In this document: positions 21,450 through 34,000 of the stretch, one piece after another
Position numbering within the stretch: the stretch's first letter is position 1
How the letters are laid out: each line of letters begins with the position of its first letter
From: Adiantum capillus-veneris
Taxonomy: Eukaryota > Streptophyta > Polypodiopsida > Polypodiales > Pteridaceae
Assembly (NCBI GenBank): GCA_014529385.2
Contig: CM043944.1
Coordinates: 57,175,268-57,239,267 of the forward strand
Length of the DNA stretch: 64,000 nt
Direction: 5' to 3'
The notes under the pieces: generated by a model
What the model saw: only the letters and a program-made list of their open reading frames with translations
What the model was told of the DNA's origin: nothing
Database searches by the model: none
Position numbers and translations under genes: made by a program

Positions 21450-22560
21450 TGTTCTAACATTGTACAAGCTCAAAAGTCCAAAATTCTATCTTTGTGTATC
21501 AGAAGTAAATAATCGCAATTATCTATTTTTCTCAATTTTGTTACACTTTTTGGATTGTTTGCCAAGTAATCAACTTGTTAAGATCTCTGGACAAGTTTCA
21601 CTGAGTTTGAACAAAATTTGTCCAAGTTATCAACTGTTTTGTGTCCTCGGAGTCAATTTTCAAGAATCTGGCTTAATTTTCACTTTTGTGATCCAAATTT
21701 CACCAAATTTGATTTGTGTGGTCTACTTGATATGCTTGACCTTGTGGTATACTCAAATGTGCAAAAATGGCCAATTTTGTAGCAGATGTAAATAATCACG
21801 ATTATTTACTTCTGGCCATTTAATGCAATTTTTTGCTACAATGTTCACACAGAATGGTTAAGTAGCTCAACAGTTTAAGCTCCCTAGCCAAGTTTCATCA
21901 AGTTTAGATAATCCCTATTCAAATGGTCAACAATTTTGTGTCTACAGACTAACTTTACAAATTTGGCCACAATTTTCACTCCAATTATCCAAATCTTACC
22001 AAATTTGATTTGTGAGCTTAATATAACATGCTAAAACTAGTGGTATGCTGAATTGTTCAAAAATTTTGAAAATGGGACAAAGTAAATAATGGCGATTATT
22101 TACTCCTAATAAATTTTTGCATCTTTTTGGTCAACTGAGCATGTACACTTGTTTAACACTTCAATATAAGTCTCTAAGTCAAGTTTCACTAAGTTTGAAC
22201 AAGGATTTTCCAATTCACACTCAAGTTATTGACAATCAGTATAGATTTTAGTTTTTACCAAGGTTTTGGTCAGTTTGGTGATCCAAATTTTATGGGCCTT
22301 TACAAAAGATATTAACCTAGATCAACCTTGGTCACTTTTAAGGTGAAAGCAAATAATCCCAATTATTTACTTTTGGCCTAAAATGGGCACTTTTTTCAAC
22401 TTTTTCAGTGGACAGTCTTTTTATGATCTATTTGAAGCCTCTGAGTCAAGTCAAAAAACTTAATTTGGCCTAAAATGTCAAGAAAAAGTAATCTGAGTTT
22501 TTACAAACTCTTGAAAATTTACCTCAAATACGTCCTTAAGCTTACCCACTAGTTCATACA
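21450..22560. repeat. Degenerate tandem array, ~265-295-bp unit, each with an AT-rich palindrome
   Basis: Four palindromic marks: GTAAATAATCGCAATTATCT (21505), a perfect 10+2+10 GTAAATAATC-AC-GATTATTTAC (21788-21809), GTAAATAAT-GGCG-ATTATTTAC (22082-22103) and GCAAATAATCCCAATTATTT (22349). Between them each unit repeats CAAGTTTCACTRAGTTTGAA, TGTGATCCAAATTT-like and ACCAAATTTGATTTGTG text in the same order. Units diverge strongly elsewhere, so the palindrome is the best-kept part. No coding potential. Confidence 0.8.
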
Positions 22561-24061
22561 ACTTTTTAAAGCATAATCTCTAGCCGGATTCAGTGGTTGA
22601 CAGTCTTTTGGTGTTGTTTCCAGCCGTAGAACTGAAATTCTCTAACTTCACATAAACAACTCACTATTGATTCTTTTGGATAGAGCAATGTTTTAAAATC
22701 CCACCTCGAATTCTACTTACCTTACACCTAGATTCCACTGCAATGGGGTTGTGAAAAGTGTCCACAAACACTAGTTTTCTTGTTTTTTTAAGGGTTTTTT
22801 GAGCCTTGATCTTAAGACTTGTCTCGTCCATCAATCATTCTCAAAATCCAATCTAATCCTACATTCCTAAAATCCTAAAGGATACTTACCAAGTACGCTT
22901 ACTTCCAAGCTACCTCTACACAGCAAAAGACGACAATCTTAAGCTATGCGGTCTTGAAAAGAAAATTTTGACTCTAAGTGATCCTAGAGGAAGTTAAAGG
23001 ACAACTACATAAAACGCTCGTGTTTTTTTCCTAATTTAGGTGTCTTCGATCTCTTACAGTGGCGCTAAATGTGGGACGGGTGTCTAACACCACTCCTATC
23101 TTATTGCAAACATAGCGAGAACCACGAATATAATTGCCAATCCATGGGACGAAGCTGACTCGACTAGTGCATAGAGGCTACAAGAGGTTGTCAATCTCTT
23201 GGAAAACAACAGACAACTCGCATCTGTCTCATGCTACACTCAAATGACAAAAATCACCAAAAGCTAGTCGCTAATCGCCAAACAAATCATAACCGTTACA
23301 GCATCGAACAACATCCAAACGTTAGGAAACTTCTAGGACATGTTTATAAGACTTAAGCACACATGCTTATGGTCTCAAATCTCACTTTAGGTCAAGTGCA
23401 AAAATCGCAATTATTAACAGTAGTGAGTTTTTGACCTAGTCATTTTCGACCCACAATGCATCTAAATGCTTAGCAATGAACAAATAGGCCCCCCTACTAC
23501 CCTATCTTTTAAGGGATATAGCTATGGCCACCACCCTCTTCTTATTGGTCCATGCTTAATCACTCCTTGAGCTAAAGGGCCCTTTTGGGGTTCATATTTT
23601 TCCTAATGCATCCAACTGGGGAACATGAGGAGGGTACAAGCATGTGTCAAGACATCATCAATGATCTACTAGTAGAGGCACGCACCACTTGAGCTAGTGG
23701 CTCCCAGCTAGATGGGGACCTTTACACAACTTAAGGTCTTCATCGATGTTAGGGCTTGCTCACGCTCAGACCTTTGCATGTTCTTTGAGGTTTGGTGAGA
23801 GGGTCGCCTCTAGAGTGTTATTATTAAGGCACCAGAGGTAGCAAAGTGTTGTTTCTAGTGGATCCAGTTCTAGACATTGGAGGGAGGACATGTGTGCTTG
23901 ATCTCGACCTCGGCAAATATTGAGACCTGACATTGGAAGCTTTAGCCTTGGGAGAGTTGCCCTCTTTTACAAGTGAATTGGAGTCCTAGGGAGTGACTTT
24001 AGTGGGATCCTTTTGCTTCAGTTGATCACCTAAGGAACCCTTTCTTACCGTACATAGCACG
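22561..24061. other. No gene recognised
   Basis: Mixed sequence with no open frame of note. 23495-23610 resembles 19300-19430 (CCACCACCCTCTTCT… GGTTCATATTTTTCCTAAT), so it may hold an end fragment of the large element. 23404-23420 has one more isolated AATCGCAATTATTAAC motif like those of the preceding array. Confidence 0.4.
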
Positions 24062-26673
24062 TGTGAGGTCACCCCCCTTTTCATATCCATTAGGCAAAAG
24101 GAGAGTACATGACAGGTCGCTAGCTCCTAATCGATTGAAAAAAGCAGAGTCAGATAGAAAAGATTTCTAATGGACGGACTATCGTCACCAAGTAACTTGA
24201 GTCCGAGCCATTTGAAAGGGGTCCTAGCCCTGTCTTGCAGGGAAAGCATGAACTAACACAATATTCGGACGTTCCTAATTCTCACCTTCCAAAAGAGAGA
24301 AACCCCAAATGCCTTTTTCTCCATAATTTTCAGAGGCACTTACAATTGGGACTTCTCGACTCTTGGCACAATGAGTCTCTAGTTTCACTTCTTCTATCAA
24401 TGAGGAGCGGAGTGTTTCGTGACTAATCGAGACCACCCATCCTTGACTGGCAACCTGAGCCAGTCCCCACTTTCCATCCCCGCACTCACACTTTGTTTTG
24501 CTTGTTTTTTAATTACTACCACATGATTGTTCATATAGAAAGTTCCTTTTTATGATTTCCATCACAAGTTTGTTAAGACAGCCCTTCAACCATTATCAAA
24601 TCGGCACCAAGACAATCTTTTCCTAGAAGGAAAACAACATGCAACTCTTCTTCATTTAAATATCCAAACCCCAAGAGTTCACTCCTCTTGGCGAGAGTTT
24701 ATAGCTCCCGGTGTCTTTAGTTTCCCATACAACTAAATTGTCCTACAACCTGGGTACAATCCCGCAATGACTAACTTGCAACCTGGGCACCAACCCACAA
24801 GTATTATCTTGCATTTTGGGCACAAACCCACAAGATGTGTGCAATCATATGCACTAATTTAGCGTTCACTCCGCTAAGCTCTCCTCCTTGGATATCAAAG
24901 GGAGTTTTGACTATATCGGTATAGGATTTTTAAATGAAGAAGATTCGAGAGTTCTTCTACTAGGCAAATATTTCTTTCCTATGAGCAAACAAACTACTTT
25001 CCAAACAATCTTTCATATTAATACAACTTAAGAAAATTAACAAGTTTAATTGATGTGGTTTCAAATTGGGAATGACCCCATGTTTAGGTAGTTTTCCCCT
25101 TCCTATTTACTCATGATGCAAGGAACAAAAAGAAATTTCCTACTTGTTCATGTGCAATAACGTCACTTTGTGGGATAAGTGGCACATTCTCATTCATTGG
25201 GGCCTTTTCTTTGCCGTAACCATCACTAGTTCCAGCTTTGTGATCGTGTGATCCACCATAGCAAGTTCTCTTGGGTGCCATTCCCACTACTAGATACTTT
25301 ACTTAACTTGAGAGGTTGTAAGCTAAAGTATAAGAATACAATGTAAGTAGGGTAAACGATTATAAGTATTTTAATTCCAACACATATATGGTTACTCTAC
25401 ACATCAACTCAAAACATATGCTTGCTTGATCCTGCCATAGTCCTACGATACCATGCATCATAACTCATACACTAATCACATGATTAATTACTTATATATA
25501 CTTGCAAGAATAATCCATACTTTTAGTTGGACCATTTCTCAAATATGATTAGCTATTTCATGCAAGCATCTAGGTTACATTGATGGATAATTATGCATGC
25601 AATCGCCACAATTGATTATACAAGCATCTATGCTACATTGATGAAGAATTATGCATGCAATCACCACAATTGATTATACAAACATCTATATTACATTGAT
25701 GAAGAATTGTGCATGCAATCACCACAATTGTGCAGTCGAGCAGTCAGACCTTCATTTTTTTTGCAATGTAGAGAATTTACCATAAAATAGGTATAATGAT
25801 GGTTGATTTCTAGTTGAGGATAGGTAAATAAGAGTATAGCATTTGATAATAGAGTAGAAATTGGAAAGGATTCCAATTGGATAATTATATGGTAGTAATT
25901 GGAACGGATTCCAATTGTAATATGGCAGCAATTGGAAAGGATTCCAATTGAGAGAAGAGATTGATAATAAGTTTTATTAATTAAGAGATTTACATTACCC
26001 AAAAGTGCCTTGGACTTATTGATCTCTCAAAGCCTTGTTAAAGATTCACCAACGAGTAGCCACAGCAGTGGAGCCCTCCTATCTCCAATGTGTGTTCGAG
26101 TGTGTGGAAAATTGGGTGTGAATGCCCTTTATATAGGGTTTGGAGGTTCCTTGTTGCTCAATTCAACCCCATACCTCCCTAGCTCACCCCCTCTTGCTAA
26201 AATAAAGAGAAGAGGTGTCACAAGCTCCTACTTAGGTGTCCCTTTTTAACCTTTTGGGTGATACACCTCATGTAGTGTCCCCATGCTCATAGTCAATTAT
26301 TCTATAAGAGATGGGTCCATGGATATGGGTTATTTATGGGCGTACATGGACTTACATACACATGCACATACATACCCATGCACATGCATGCATATGCATT
26401 CCTTAGACTTAGAGTTTTATTTATTAACACTATGACAAAAATTAATTGTCTACAATGAGCTTGCTTTAGGAGAGATATGGACTTTGCATGGGCCTTGTAA
26501 GGAATCCTATTTTTTAGGGATTAAGGCTAATGTTGTGTAGGGTTAAGGGGACAAGGGCATTGAAGAAGGTAGTTTTGAGTAGGCTTTTCTAGTCTTTTTT
26601 CCGCACAAATGTAGAATGTGGACCTAAGAGGTTACTTCTCTCACTAGCTTTTTCAACGTGAAGGAAGTATAGG
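24062..26673 (-). repeat. Gypsy LTR and adjoining sequence, copy B
   Basis: Collinear with 7872-10445: same start (TGTGAGGTC), same CCTTTATATAGGG TATA region near 26140, same ~57-bp triplet at 25566-25730. Unlike copy A it has no gypsy internal region or primer site on its left, so it looks like a solo LTR or the edge of a duplicated segment. It runs directly into the large element exactly as in copy A. Confidence 0.7.
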
Positions 26674-27200
26674 GGTGTGGACACATCAGCAAAAAGTTGG
26701 GTCACTAAGAGCCAAAATTTGACTTTTTTCAAAAATCTTATTTTTACTTATTTTTTACTTAAAAATCCCTCCCAACTTATATACATATTCGAAAATCATT
26801 TTTTGACCCTTTTTTTTACATACACGCTTTGAAAGTCCATTTTTTCAAAATCTTTTCCCCCAAAAAGTAAAAAAACACTTTGTTCTCTTTTCCTCCTCCC
26901 TCCTCCCTCCTCTCTCCCTCTCCTCTCCCTCCGTGCCCCTACCTTCCTCCTCCTCCCCAATCTCTTCCTCCCTCCCTCCCTCCCCCTCTACCTTTTCATC
27001 CTTTGCTTCCTCATGTGGCATCAACTACCATGGTGCTTACGGACATCACAAATTGTTTGCTTCCACCACCACATACTTTACACACCAAAAGCGTGCATAT
27101 TCGCTTTCCCACGACATTTGCACCAAAGTCCACATGTGAGAGTCATCAAAAGTCATCAGTAGAACGTTATGCCACCGGTGAGACGAATATTGACATTTGA
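26674..27200 (+). other. Left end, subterminal DNA and polypyrimidine leader of copy B
   Basis: GGTGTGGACACA (26674-26685), T-rich DNA with TTTTTTGACC words, then a C/T tract (26880-26995) ahead of the first coding text ATMVLTDITNCLL, which is also seen in copy A near 10830. Confidence 0.45.
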
Positions 27201-27597
27201 GTGGACTGCCATTTGTACCCTTACGATCCTATAAGCCGCTTCCACCCATCCTTTAATAGCCTTTTGACATTTCTTCAGTATCTTGGGAGGGGAGAAGCGG
27301 GCGTGTTAAGCTATTGCGAGCGATTGTGTATGGGTGCAACTACTTCTTTGCATATGAGGATGCATAAATGTCAAGCTCTACAGCTCAAGACGACGGCATT
27401 ACAAGATAGTATTGCCTCTTTAGAGAGGGTGGTTGAAACTCTTCACAATAAAAAATGTAGGAAAAGGATTCCCACATTATGAAGCTTGCCAACACCATCA
27501 TATATTTGAAAGAAACACCCCTTGGTGCAAGGGAACACAAATGCACGTATTCATCCATTGAAACCCTTGCACATTTGGGTGGAGAACGCAACAAGTG
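27201..27597 (+). pseudogene. Coiled-coil N-terminal exon, copy B
   Basis: 27201-27482 reads HPSFNSLLTFLQYLGRG, then SYCERLCMG, then QDSIASLERVVETLHNKK. A frameshift at about 27450 displaces the remaining heptads found in copy A. The end of the exon (ERNK-stop region) and the T-rich stretch to TTGGTTGGCTAG at 27682 match the proposed intron of copy A. Confidence 0.45.
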
Positions 27598-27683
27598 ATA
27601 GCCACAAGGTGGTTTGGTCTTTACTTGAATGATACATTTTTACTTCACACTATTTTCTAACATTTATCTTATTGGTTGGCTAG

Positions 27684-29190
27684 CAACTTCATCCAAGAGG
27701 CATGCGGTGGAAAAAGCCAAGATAATCAAGTCAACCTTCTCACTAGTTGTCTCAATACCCATGCTGTGATTTCTACCTTACAATCACCTAGAGGTAAGCA
27801 CATTAAGGAGGTAGTCACCAAGGATCTTATGTGCAAATTCAGAAATGTGGTTAGTGAAGATGACGTGCAACAAGCTTGTGACAAGGCGGGGATTAGCACC
27901 AAAGCCTATCATGCTATTTCTCGACTCCTAAAGAATGCCCTCAAAGAGCGTGGCATTGTGAAAAACCTATTTTCCATTCCACACAAGGTCAACTTTGCAA
28001 AGAAGACCACAAACAAATTAAGATGTGTTCTCCCGCATTGGGGCATACCTACACATTTAGGACACAATGCCAACTTTGCTTTATGTTTTGTGTACAACAA
28101 AGGCAAGGGGAAAAGGTAAGAAATGCTCCATAAGATCTATGGAGAAGGGCTTCCCTTACACAATCTGGAATAATATTTGTGTGGACCTTAGAAGGCTTCA
28201 ACAAGCCATGCTTAGATATTTTGAGTTACCTAAAGAAGCTGACATACTAAACTTTTTTCTTTTGGCTGTGTTCTTATTATAGACTTTATAGTATAAGGTC
28301 TTGCCACTATTTATTTTTCACTGCTTGGCACAAAGGTTTCTTTTGTGTTAAAACTCAATGAGTGTCAAATAGTGAAAGGCCGAAGGTTAGAGAGGCTAAG
28401 TGTCACTCTAATGAATGAGACCCTTTTGCAAACCAAGCGAAGGGATTCAATCGAGCCATCTCCCACCCCGTCTTTTAGTGTGCAATGAGAGAAAGGCATT
28501 TGGTGGTTGCATGCTATTGAGGGGCCCAAAGAGACCAATTGAGTACTTTCATGGATTTTTGAGAGAACTCCATGGATCACATAAGTAATACACGCCCAAA
28601 TTGCAGGTGAGAAGTTGGAGGTTGAGGGTTTTGATGACTATGATGTGGAGTGGTACTTAGGTGGGGACTTGAAGACCATAAAGTGTTTGCTTGGCTACAA
28701 ACAAGGGGCTTCTTCTCTCATGCCTTGTCCATTTTTCCATCGAAGGTACAAACTAGAGGACAAAAACCACACAAGAGCTCTACAAAGGTTGGTTCAAAGC
28801 TTCCATAGCAAGGGGATGGAGAACAAGGACTAGACTGTAGTAATGTCGGAGATGAGACAAATAATGGGAAGCATCTATTTTCAAATGTCTCATGCTCAAT
28901 GCCCCAGACCGTGCACAAAAGGACCAGGCTTGGAATCCAATCTATCCATTTCCTCTATCGAATGTACATGTTTGTACATTACACGTATTCATGCGTATTT
29001 TTGATTGGCTATTGAAGCTCCACATTGACTATTGTTTCACGATGAAGACATTAGAAAAATCTCAAGAAGCAATCGAAAGGGTGGAGGCACTCTTGAATTC
29101 CATTGGCTGTCACAGTGGAAATGTGTCTATCATTGTTGCAAAGAACACAGGGGAGGCCCATGAAATTGCACAACAAGTGTCAATGAATGG
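27684..29190 (+). pseudogene. RAG1/Transib-like transposase, copy B, 5' part
   Basis: 27676-28119 gives NFIQEACGGKSQDNQVNLL and, absent from copy A, DDVQQACDKAGISTKAYHA and SRLLKNALKERGIVK, then LFSIPHKVNFAKK. 28100-28282 has WNNICVDLRRLQQAMLRYF. 28615-28833 has YDVEWYLGGDLKTIKCLLG with QGASSLMPCPF, the second zinc Cys now Phe. 28892-29293 has NVHVCTLHVFMRIFDWLLKL and LNSIGCHSGNVSI. The reading is cut at 29190 by an LTR retrotransposon. Comparing A and B shows codon-level conservation across small indels, evidence that this was coding. Confidence 0.5.
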
Positions 29191-30986
29191 TGATAGATAC
29201 TTAGGCCATGGAGCAGACCAAGACCAAGAAAAACCTAGCAAACAAAAGAGCTCAAGCACTATGCTATGCTCACTCCCAAAACAAGGAGCCTAGACAATGT
29301 AAGTACGGCTAAATTATCTACCAAAACATGTATCAAATATACTCTCTCTCTAACCCACACAAAGTGCTCGAGGGCTGTACATACTCGCTCAGACTCGAGA
29401 ACAGAATCATGAAGACACTTATGTGTTTATTATGAAAATGGAGAGAGAGACAAAGAGAGATAGAGACACTGCAAGTGTTCGTATTTTATGTGTTTTTATC
29501 AATCAACATAGATTTACATCCAATGTTATAAGAAAAAAAAGAAACTTATCGATGGCTCAGCTTCATTGTCGCATCTCGCCAAGGGCTACTTCACGCCAGC
29601 TTCAAGATTATATTTTTTTGTTATCTACATTTTGTAAATGTGCTCATTGTGGCCCTTCGAAAGGCCAGCTTCTTCTCGCTCTCTCTCCCTCGTCAAAGTC
29701 TCCTCTCTCTCTCAAAAACTGACAGCTCTCGCTCACAATAAGCTCTCTTCTCTCTCTTGATATGGTGGGGAATACCCTCTATCAATCCCTCTTCGATTCT
29801 CTTCCTATGGGAGCACCCCTTAGTGGGTTTTAATGAAGTCAAAGGCCTAAAACAAAAGAAGACATCTCTCTCTTTTGTTCAATTCACAATAGAGGACTTC
29901 TCGCTCTTCTCTCCTGCAAGTCTACGACTCATGCTCGATACACAGGAGGGGCCAAGCCCTCTCTTTCTCTTGCCTCAATTAGCCACATAAGCTTTCTATC
30001 TCCTCGTCACCCTCGCTCTCAGTAGGGCTTGCAAAGGCTTACCCTCTCTCTCCTTGATTCTATGCAGCCCCCTCTTGTCATCGACAATGGTCTGCTCATC
30101 TCTCGCCATCAGTGGGTTCCTCTCTCTTGCATGACTCGCCCATCTCATGGCCTCGTTGCAAACAACGTGCTCCACTCTTGGTCTCAGTTGTCCTCCCTTG
30201 GCATGGTTACTCTTTTCTTTATCTCAGCCCGTGATCTCAAGCTCACGGCAGCCTCCCCTTTCTCTCTACATCCTCTCGTCATCATCTGGCAGCAATCCTC
30301 TCTCCCCTCAATTGTCAACAGGCTCGAGCCCTCCGCAGCCCCCGGCTCTCACTCCTCCTCATTGAAACCAGCTATGGCCTGCATCATCTCGGCATGGAAG
30401 CAAACTAAGCCCTTCGCAGCCTTCTCGCAGTTTCGTGCCTATGTCGCTTCATCCCCCGGGTGGTGGTGACCATTCAACTTTATCAATATTTATTAGGCTA
30501 CATTATTTTTTAATTAAAACCTTTATTCTAATATGTCAAGAAGGTGTTCCTATGCTTCCCTCTCTCACGTGCCCTTTTGAACTCTTAGCATCAACTACAT
30601 TGTCTTGGAACTTTCCATAAAGTGCAAAGATTGCGAAGGCTTTTTGATTAGCTCTTTCCCAAATGTGTCACTCCCATCTTTAGTGCATCACAAGTCCAAA
30701 CCTTTCGCCACATGGGATGGTCATCTTGCAGCATCAACATCTCTTGCCTCTCTCAAACCCAACCATAGGTTCATAAAGCATGATTAGTTAGACTAGGTCT
30801 TTTCAACAGCTACAAACTCTTCATTGCCTGTCAAAACAAACTCCTCATGGCAGATCAAGTGAGTTCATCATCATGATTCATAATAAAATGACCATTGTAA
30901 CTCGCTAATATGTCAAATATCTTGCACTACATGCTCTCTTTCTCGGTCGAAACTCCCATGCCCTTGGCCAGAAAAAAAGTGCAACA
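29191..30986 (+). repeat. Left LTR (1796 bp)
   Basis: Direct repeat of 31816-33596. Rich in CT runs and TCTCTC words. Open text such as 30029-30469 has Ser/Leu-rich composition, is not kept open in the other LTR, and is not called as a gene. Confidence 0.75.
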
Positions 30987-30987
30987 G

Positions 30988-31000
30988 TGGCGTCGGGGAA
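30988..31000 (+). promoter_or_regulatory. Primer-site-like sequence
   Basis: TGGCGTCGGGGAA begins one base inside the left LTR. Plant LTR elements often have TGGCG…GGGGA primer sites; the exact tRNA is not determined. Confidence 0.45.
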
Positions 31001-31004
31001 AACT

Positions 31005-31640
31005 ATCCTGTTAGTGTCAAACCCAAAACTCCGGTGAAGACCGGTGCCTTATCCATTGGGCTATAGATTATGTATGTTGAGAAATAAAAAATTAAAAAAA
31101 TGAACAACCGAGAGGCGACAATATGCAATCACACAAAGATGCAAAATGGTAACAATCCCCTAGCCTTGCACTGATGAATTGACTTGGCACTCCTAATGAT
31201 CCTTGATGACTCCTCAATGACCTTGAGTGGGTCTTTCCCAATGACCTAAAACACCTAGGTTTATTTAAGTTTATAGAGGGATTTATAGGCACGTGGGTCC
31301 AAGTTTACAGGTAAAAGCTAGGCGAATAACAAGAGAACCCAGAACTCGGGTAAGAATGATGCCTCATCCATTGGGCATAGCTAAAAGATATCAAGGAAAA
31401 ATAGGTGAAAATCATTCAATCACAAGATGATAAAATAAAATAGAACAACCCCCCCCTTTAGCATGATAATGATGACCTGACTTAGCACTCATAATGATCC
31501 TTGATGACTCTCCAATAACCTCAATTGGGGCCCTCTCAATGACAGAAAACTCTCAGGTTTATGGGAGTTTACAGAGGGATGTATAGGTGCTTGGGTCCAA
31601 GTTTACATGTACAAGCTAGGGTGGTGGCAATGAGTGGTGG
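31005..31640. repeat. Internal ~305-bp tandem duplication in the short-bodied element
   Basis: Two imperfect copies (about 31025-31320 and 31330-31620) share ATCCATTGGGC, AATGATCCTTGATGACTC, and AGGTTTATxxxAGTTTA through GGGTCCAAGTTTACA. They make up most of the internal region; no coding potential. Confidence 0.65.
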
Positions 31641-31815
31641 TCAACCAAAATAAGTTTCTCACATAAAAGCATATCCCAAAAAATTTGGGCAAAATGCGGT
31701 AGTATGCAAATTTTCTTTTGAAGTGGAACGTTAAAAAAAAAAAAACTCCATTTAGGATGCAGGCTCTTCACTAGAACACCTAGATGCTACAAGTTGGTCC
31801 CACCAGGCGTGCCAC

Positions 31816-33596
31816 TGATATATATTTTTCTATGGCCAGGCCATGGAGTAGACCAAGACCAAGAAAAACCTAGCAAACAAAAGAGCTCAAGCAATATGCT
31901 ATGATCACTCCCAAAACAAGGAGCCTAGACAATGTAAGTGCGGCTAAAGTATCTGCCAAAACATGTATCAAATAATCTCTCTCTCTCTAACCCACACAAA
32001 GTGCTTGGGCTGCACATACTCTCTCAGACTCGAGAACAGAATCATGAAGACACTTATGTGTTTATTATGAAAATGGAGAGAGAGAGAGAGAGAGAGAGAC
32101 ATTGCCGCCCTTCGAATTCTGGAAAGGCTTTACATCCCATGTTATAAGAAAAATAAGAAAATTATCAATGGCTCGGCTTCATCGTCGCATCTCGCCAAGG
32201 GCTGCTTCACGCCAGCTTTAAGATTATATTTTTTTGTTATCTACATTTTGTAGATGTGCTCATTGCGGCCCTTCAAAAGTCCAGTTTCTTCTCACTCTCT
32301 CTCCCTCATCAAAGTCTCCTCTCTCTCAAAAACTGAGGGCTTTCACTCACAATAAGCTCTCTTCTCTCTCTCGATATGGTGGGGGATGCCCTCTATCAAT
32401 CCCTCTTTGATTCCCTTCCTATGGGAGCACCCCTTAGTGGGTTTTAATGAAGTCAAAGGCCTAAAACAAAAGAAGACATCTCTCTCTTTTGTTCAATTCA
32501 CAATAGAGGACTTCTCGCTCTTCCCTACTGGGATTCTACGACTCATGCTCGATACATAGTAGGGGCCAAGCCCTCTCTTTCTCTTGCCTCAATTAGCCAC
32601 ATAAGCTTTCTATCTCCTCGTCACACTCGCTCTCAGTAGGGCTTGCAAAGGCTTACCCTCTCTCTCCTTGATTCTATGCAATCCCTCTCGTCATCGACAA
32701 TGGCCTGCTCATCTCTCGCCATCAGCAGGTGCCTCTCTCTTGCATGACTCGCTCGTCTCATGGTCTCACTACAAACAGCATGCTCCCCTCTTGGTCTCAG
32801 TTCTCCTCCCTTGGCATGGTGACTCTTTTCTTTATCTCAGCCCGTGATCTCAAGCTCATGGCATCCTCCCCTTCCTCTCTACAGCCTCTTGTCATCATCT
32901 GGCAGCAATCCTCTCTCCCCTCGATTGTCAACAGGCTCAAGCCCTCCGCAGCCCGGCTCTCACTCCCCCTCATTGAAACCGGCTATGGCATGCATCCTCT
33001 CGGCATGGAAGCAAACTAAGCCCTCTGCAGCCTTCTCGCAGTTGCGGGCCTATGTTGCTTCATCCCCCGGGTGGTGACGACCATTCAACTTTATCAATAT
33101 TCATTAGGCTACATTATTTTTTAATTAAAACCTTTATTCCAATATGTCAAGAAGGTGTTCCTATGATTCCCTCGCTCACGTGCCCTTTTGAACTCTTAGC
33201 ATCAACTACATTGTTTCGAAACTTTCCATAAAGTGCAAAGATTGCGAAGGCTTTTTTATTAGCTCTTTCCCAAATGTGTCGCTCCCATCTTTAGCGCATC
33301 ACAAGTCCACACCTTTCACCACATTGGATGGTCATCTTGCAGCATCAACATCTCTTGCCTCTCTCAAACCCAATCATAGGTTCATAAAGCATGATTAGTT
33401 AGACTAGGTCTTTTCAACAGCTACAAACTCTTCATTTCCTGTGAAAACAAACTCCTCATCGCAGATCAAGTGAGATTGTCATCATGATTCATAATAAAAT
33501 GACCATTGTAACTCGCTAAAATTTCAAATCTCTTGCACTACATGCTCTCTTTCTTAGTCGAAACTCCCATGCCCTTGGCCAAAAAAAAGTGCAACA
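31816..33596 (+). repeat. Right LTR (1781 bp)
   Basis: Direct repeat of the left LTR, differing by scattered substitutions, a (GA)n length change near 32080 and small indels. No clear polypurine tract precedes it (CACCAGGCGTGCCAC), which is unusual. Confidence 0.7.
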
Positions 33597-33601
33597 AGTG
33601 G

Positions 33602-34000
33602 ACAAAAAGCCAGAAACTTTTTGAAGAAAGTAACCCAAGGAAAGCTAGATCAATATGATGCTCAAAACAGCTCCAACCAACATGCGGGTAACCTTTCGGA
33701 ACTTTGGAAGGAGTTATGCAAAGCTACTACTGACAATGATTCAAATGGCAAGCTTGCAAACAAGCACAAGCAAGTTTGGGTGCATTTTGATAAAATGGTC
33801 AAGCTTATCGGCCTTAACAGCACAACAAAAGAACAACACTAAACATTTCAAGAAGCCTTGCCGGATTTTACCAAGGTCTTCACATTTTCTTGGGGTGAAA
33901 ATAACATCACACATTACATGGTAAGCCATGTACGTGGTGAACTTATTACAAGGAATTGTTTTCATTAGATAGTGTGGATCGTTTACTCATGTGAACAGTA
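33602..34000 (+). pseudogene. RAG1/Transib-like transposase, copy B, middle part
   Basis: Resumes after the LTR element: LWKELCKATTDNDSNGKL, HFDKMVKLIGLNSTT, then WGENNITHYMVSH. Copy A equivalents lie at 12960-13260. The reading ends at the inversion breakpoint after GTTTACTCATGTGAACAG (about 34000). Confidence 0.55.

Larger units (their letters stand above)
29191..33596 (+). mobile_element. Short-bodied non-autonomous LTR retrotransposon inside the transposase gene
   Basis: Two direct repeats of 1796 and 1781 bp flank about 830 bp without pol. Repeats run TGATAKATA…GTGCAACA. The flanks are AATGG (29186-29190) and AGTGG (33597-33601), a 5-bp target duplication with one mismatch. A primer-site-like TGGCGTCGGGGAA directly follows the left repeat. 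The host gene text resumes immediately after (KKVTQGKLDQYDAQN). No gag or pol, so it would depend on enzymes from another element (LARD/TRIM-like). Confidence 0.75.

Noticed and set aside
30029-30469. 146-codon ORF in the LTR of the short-bodied retrotransposon
   Set aside because: Not kept open in the other LTR and composition follows the CT-rich DNA.
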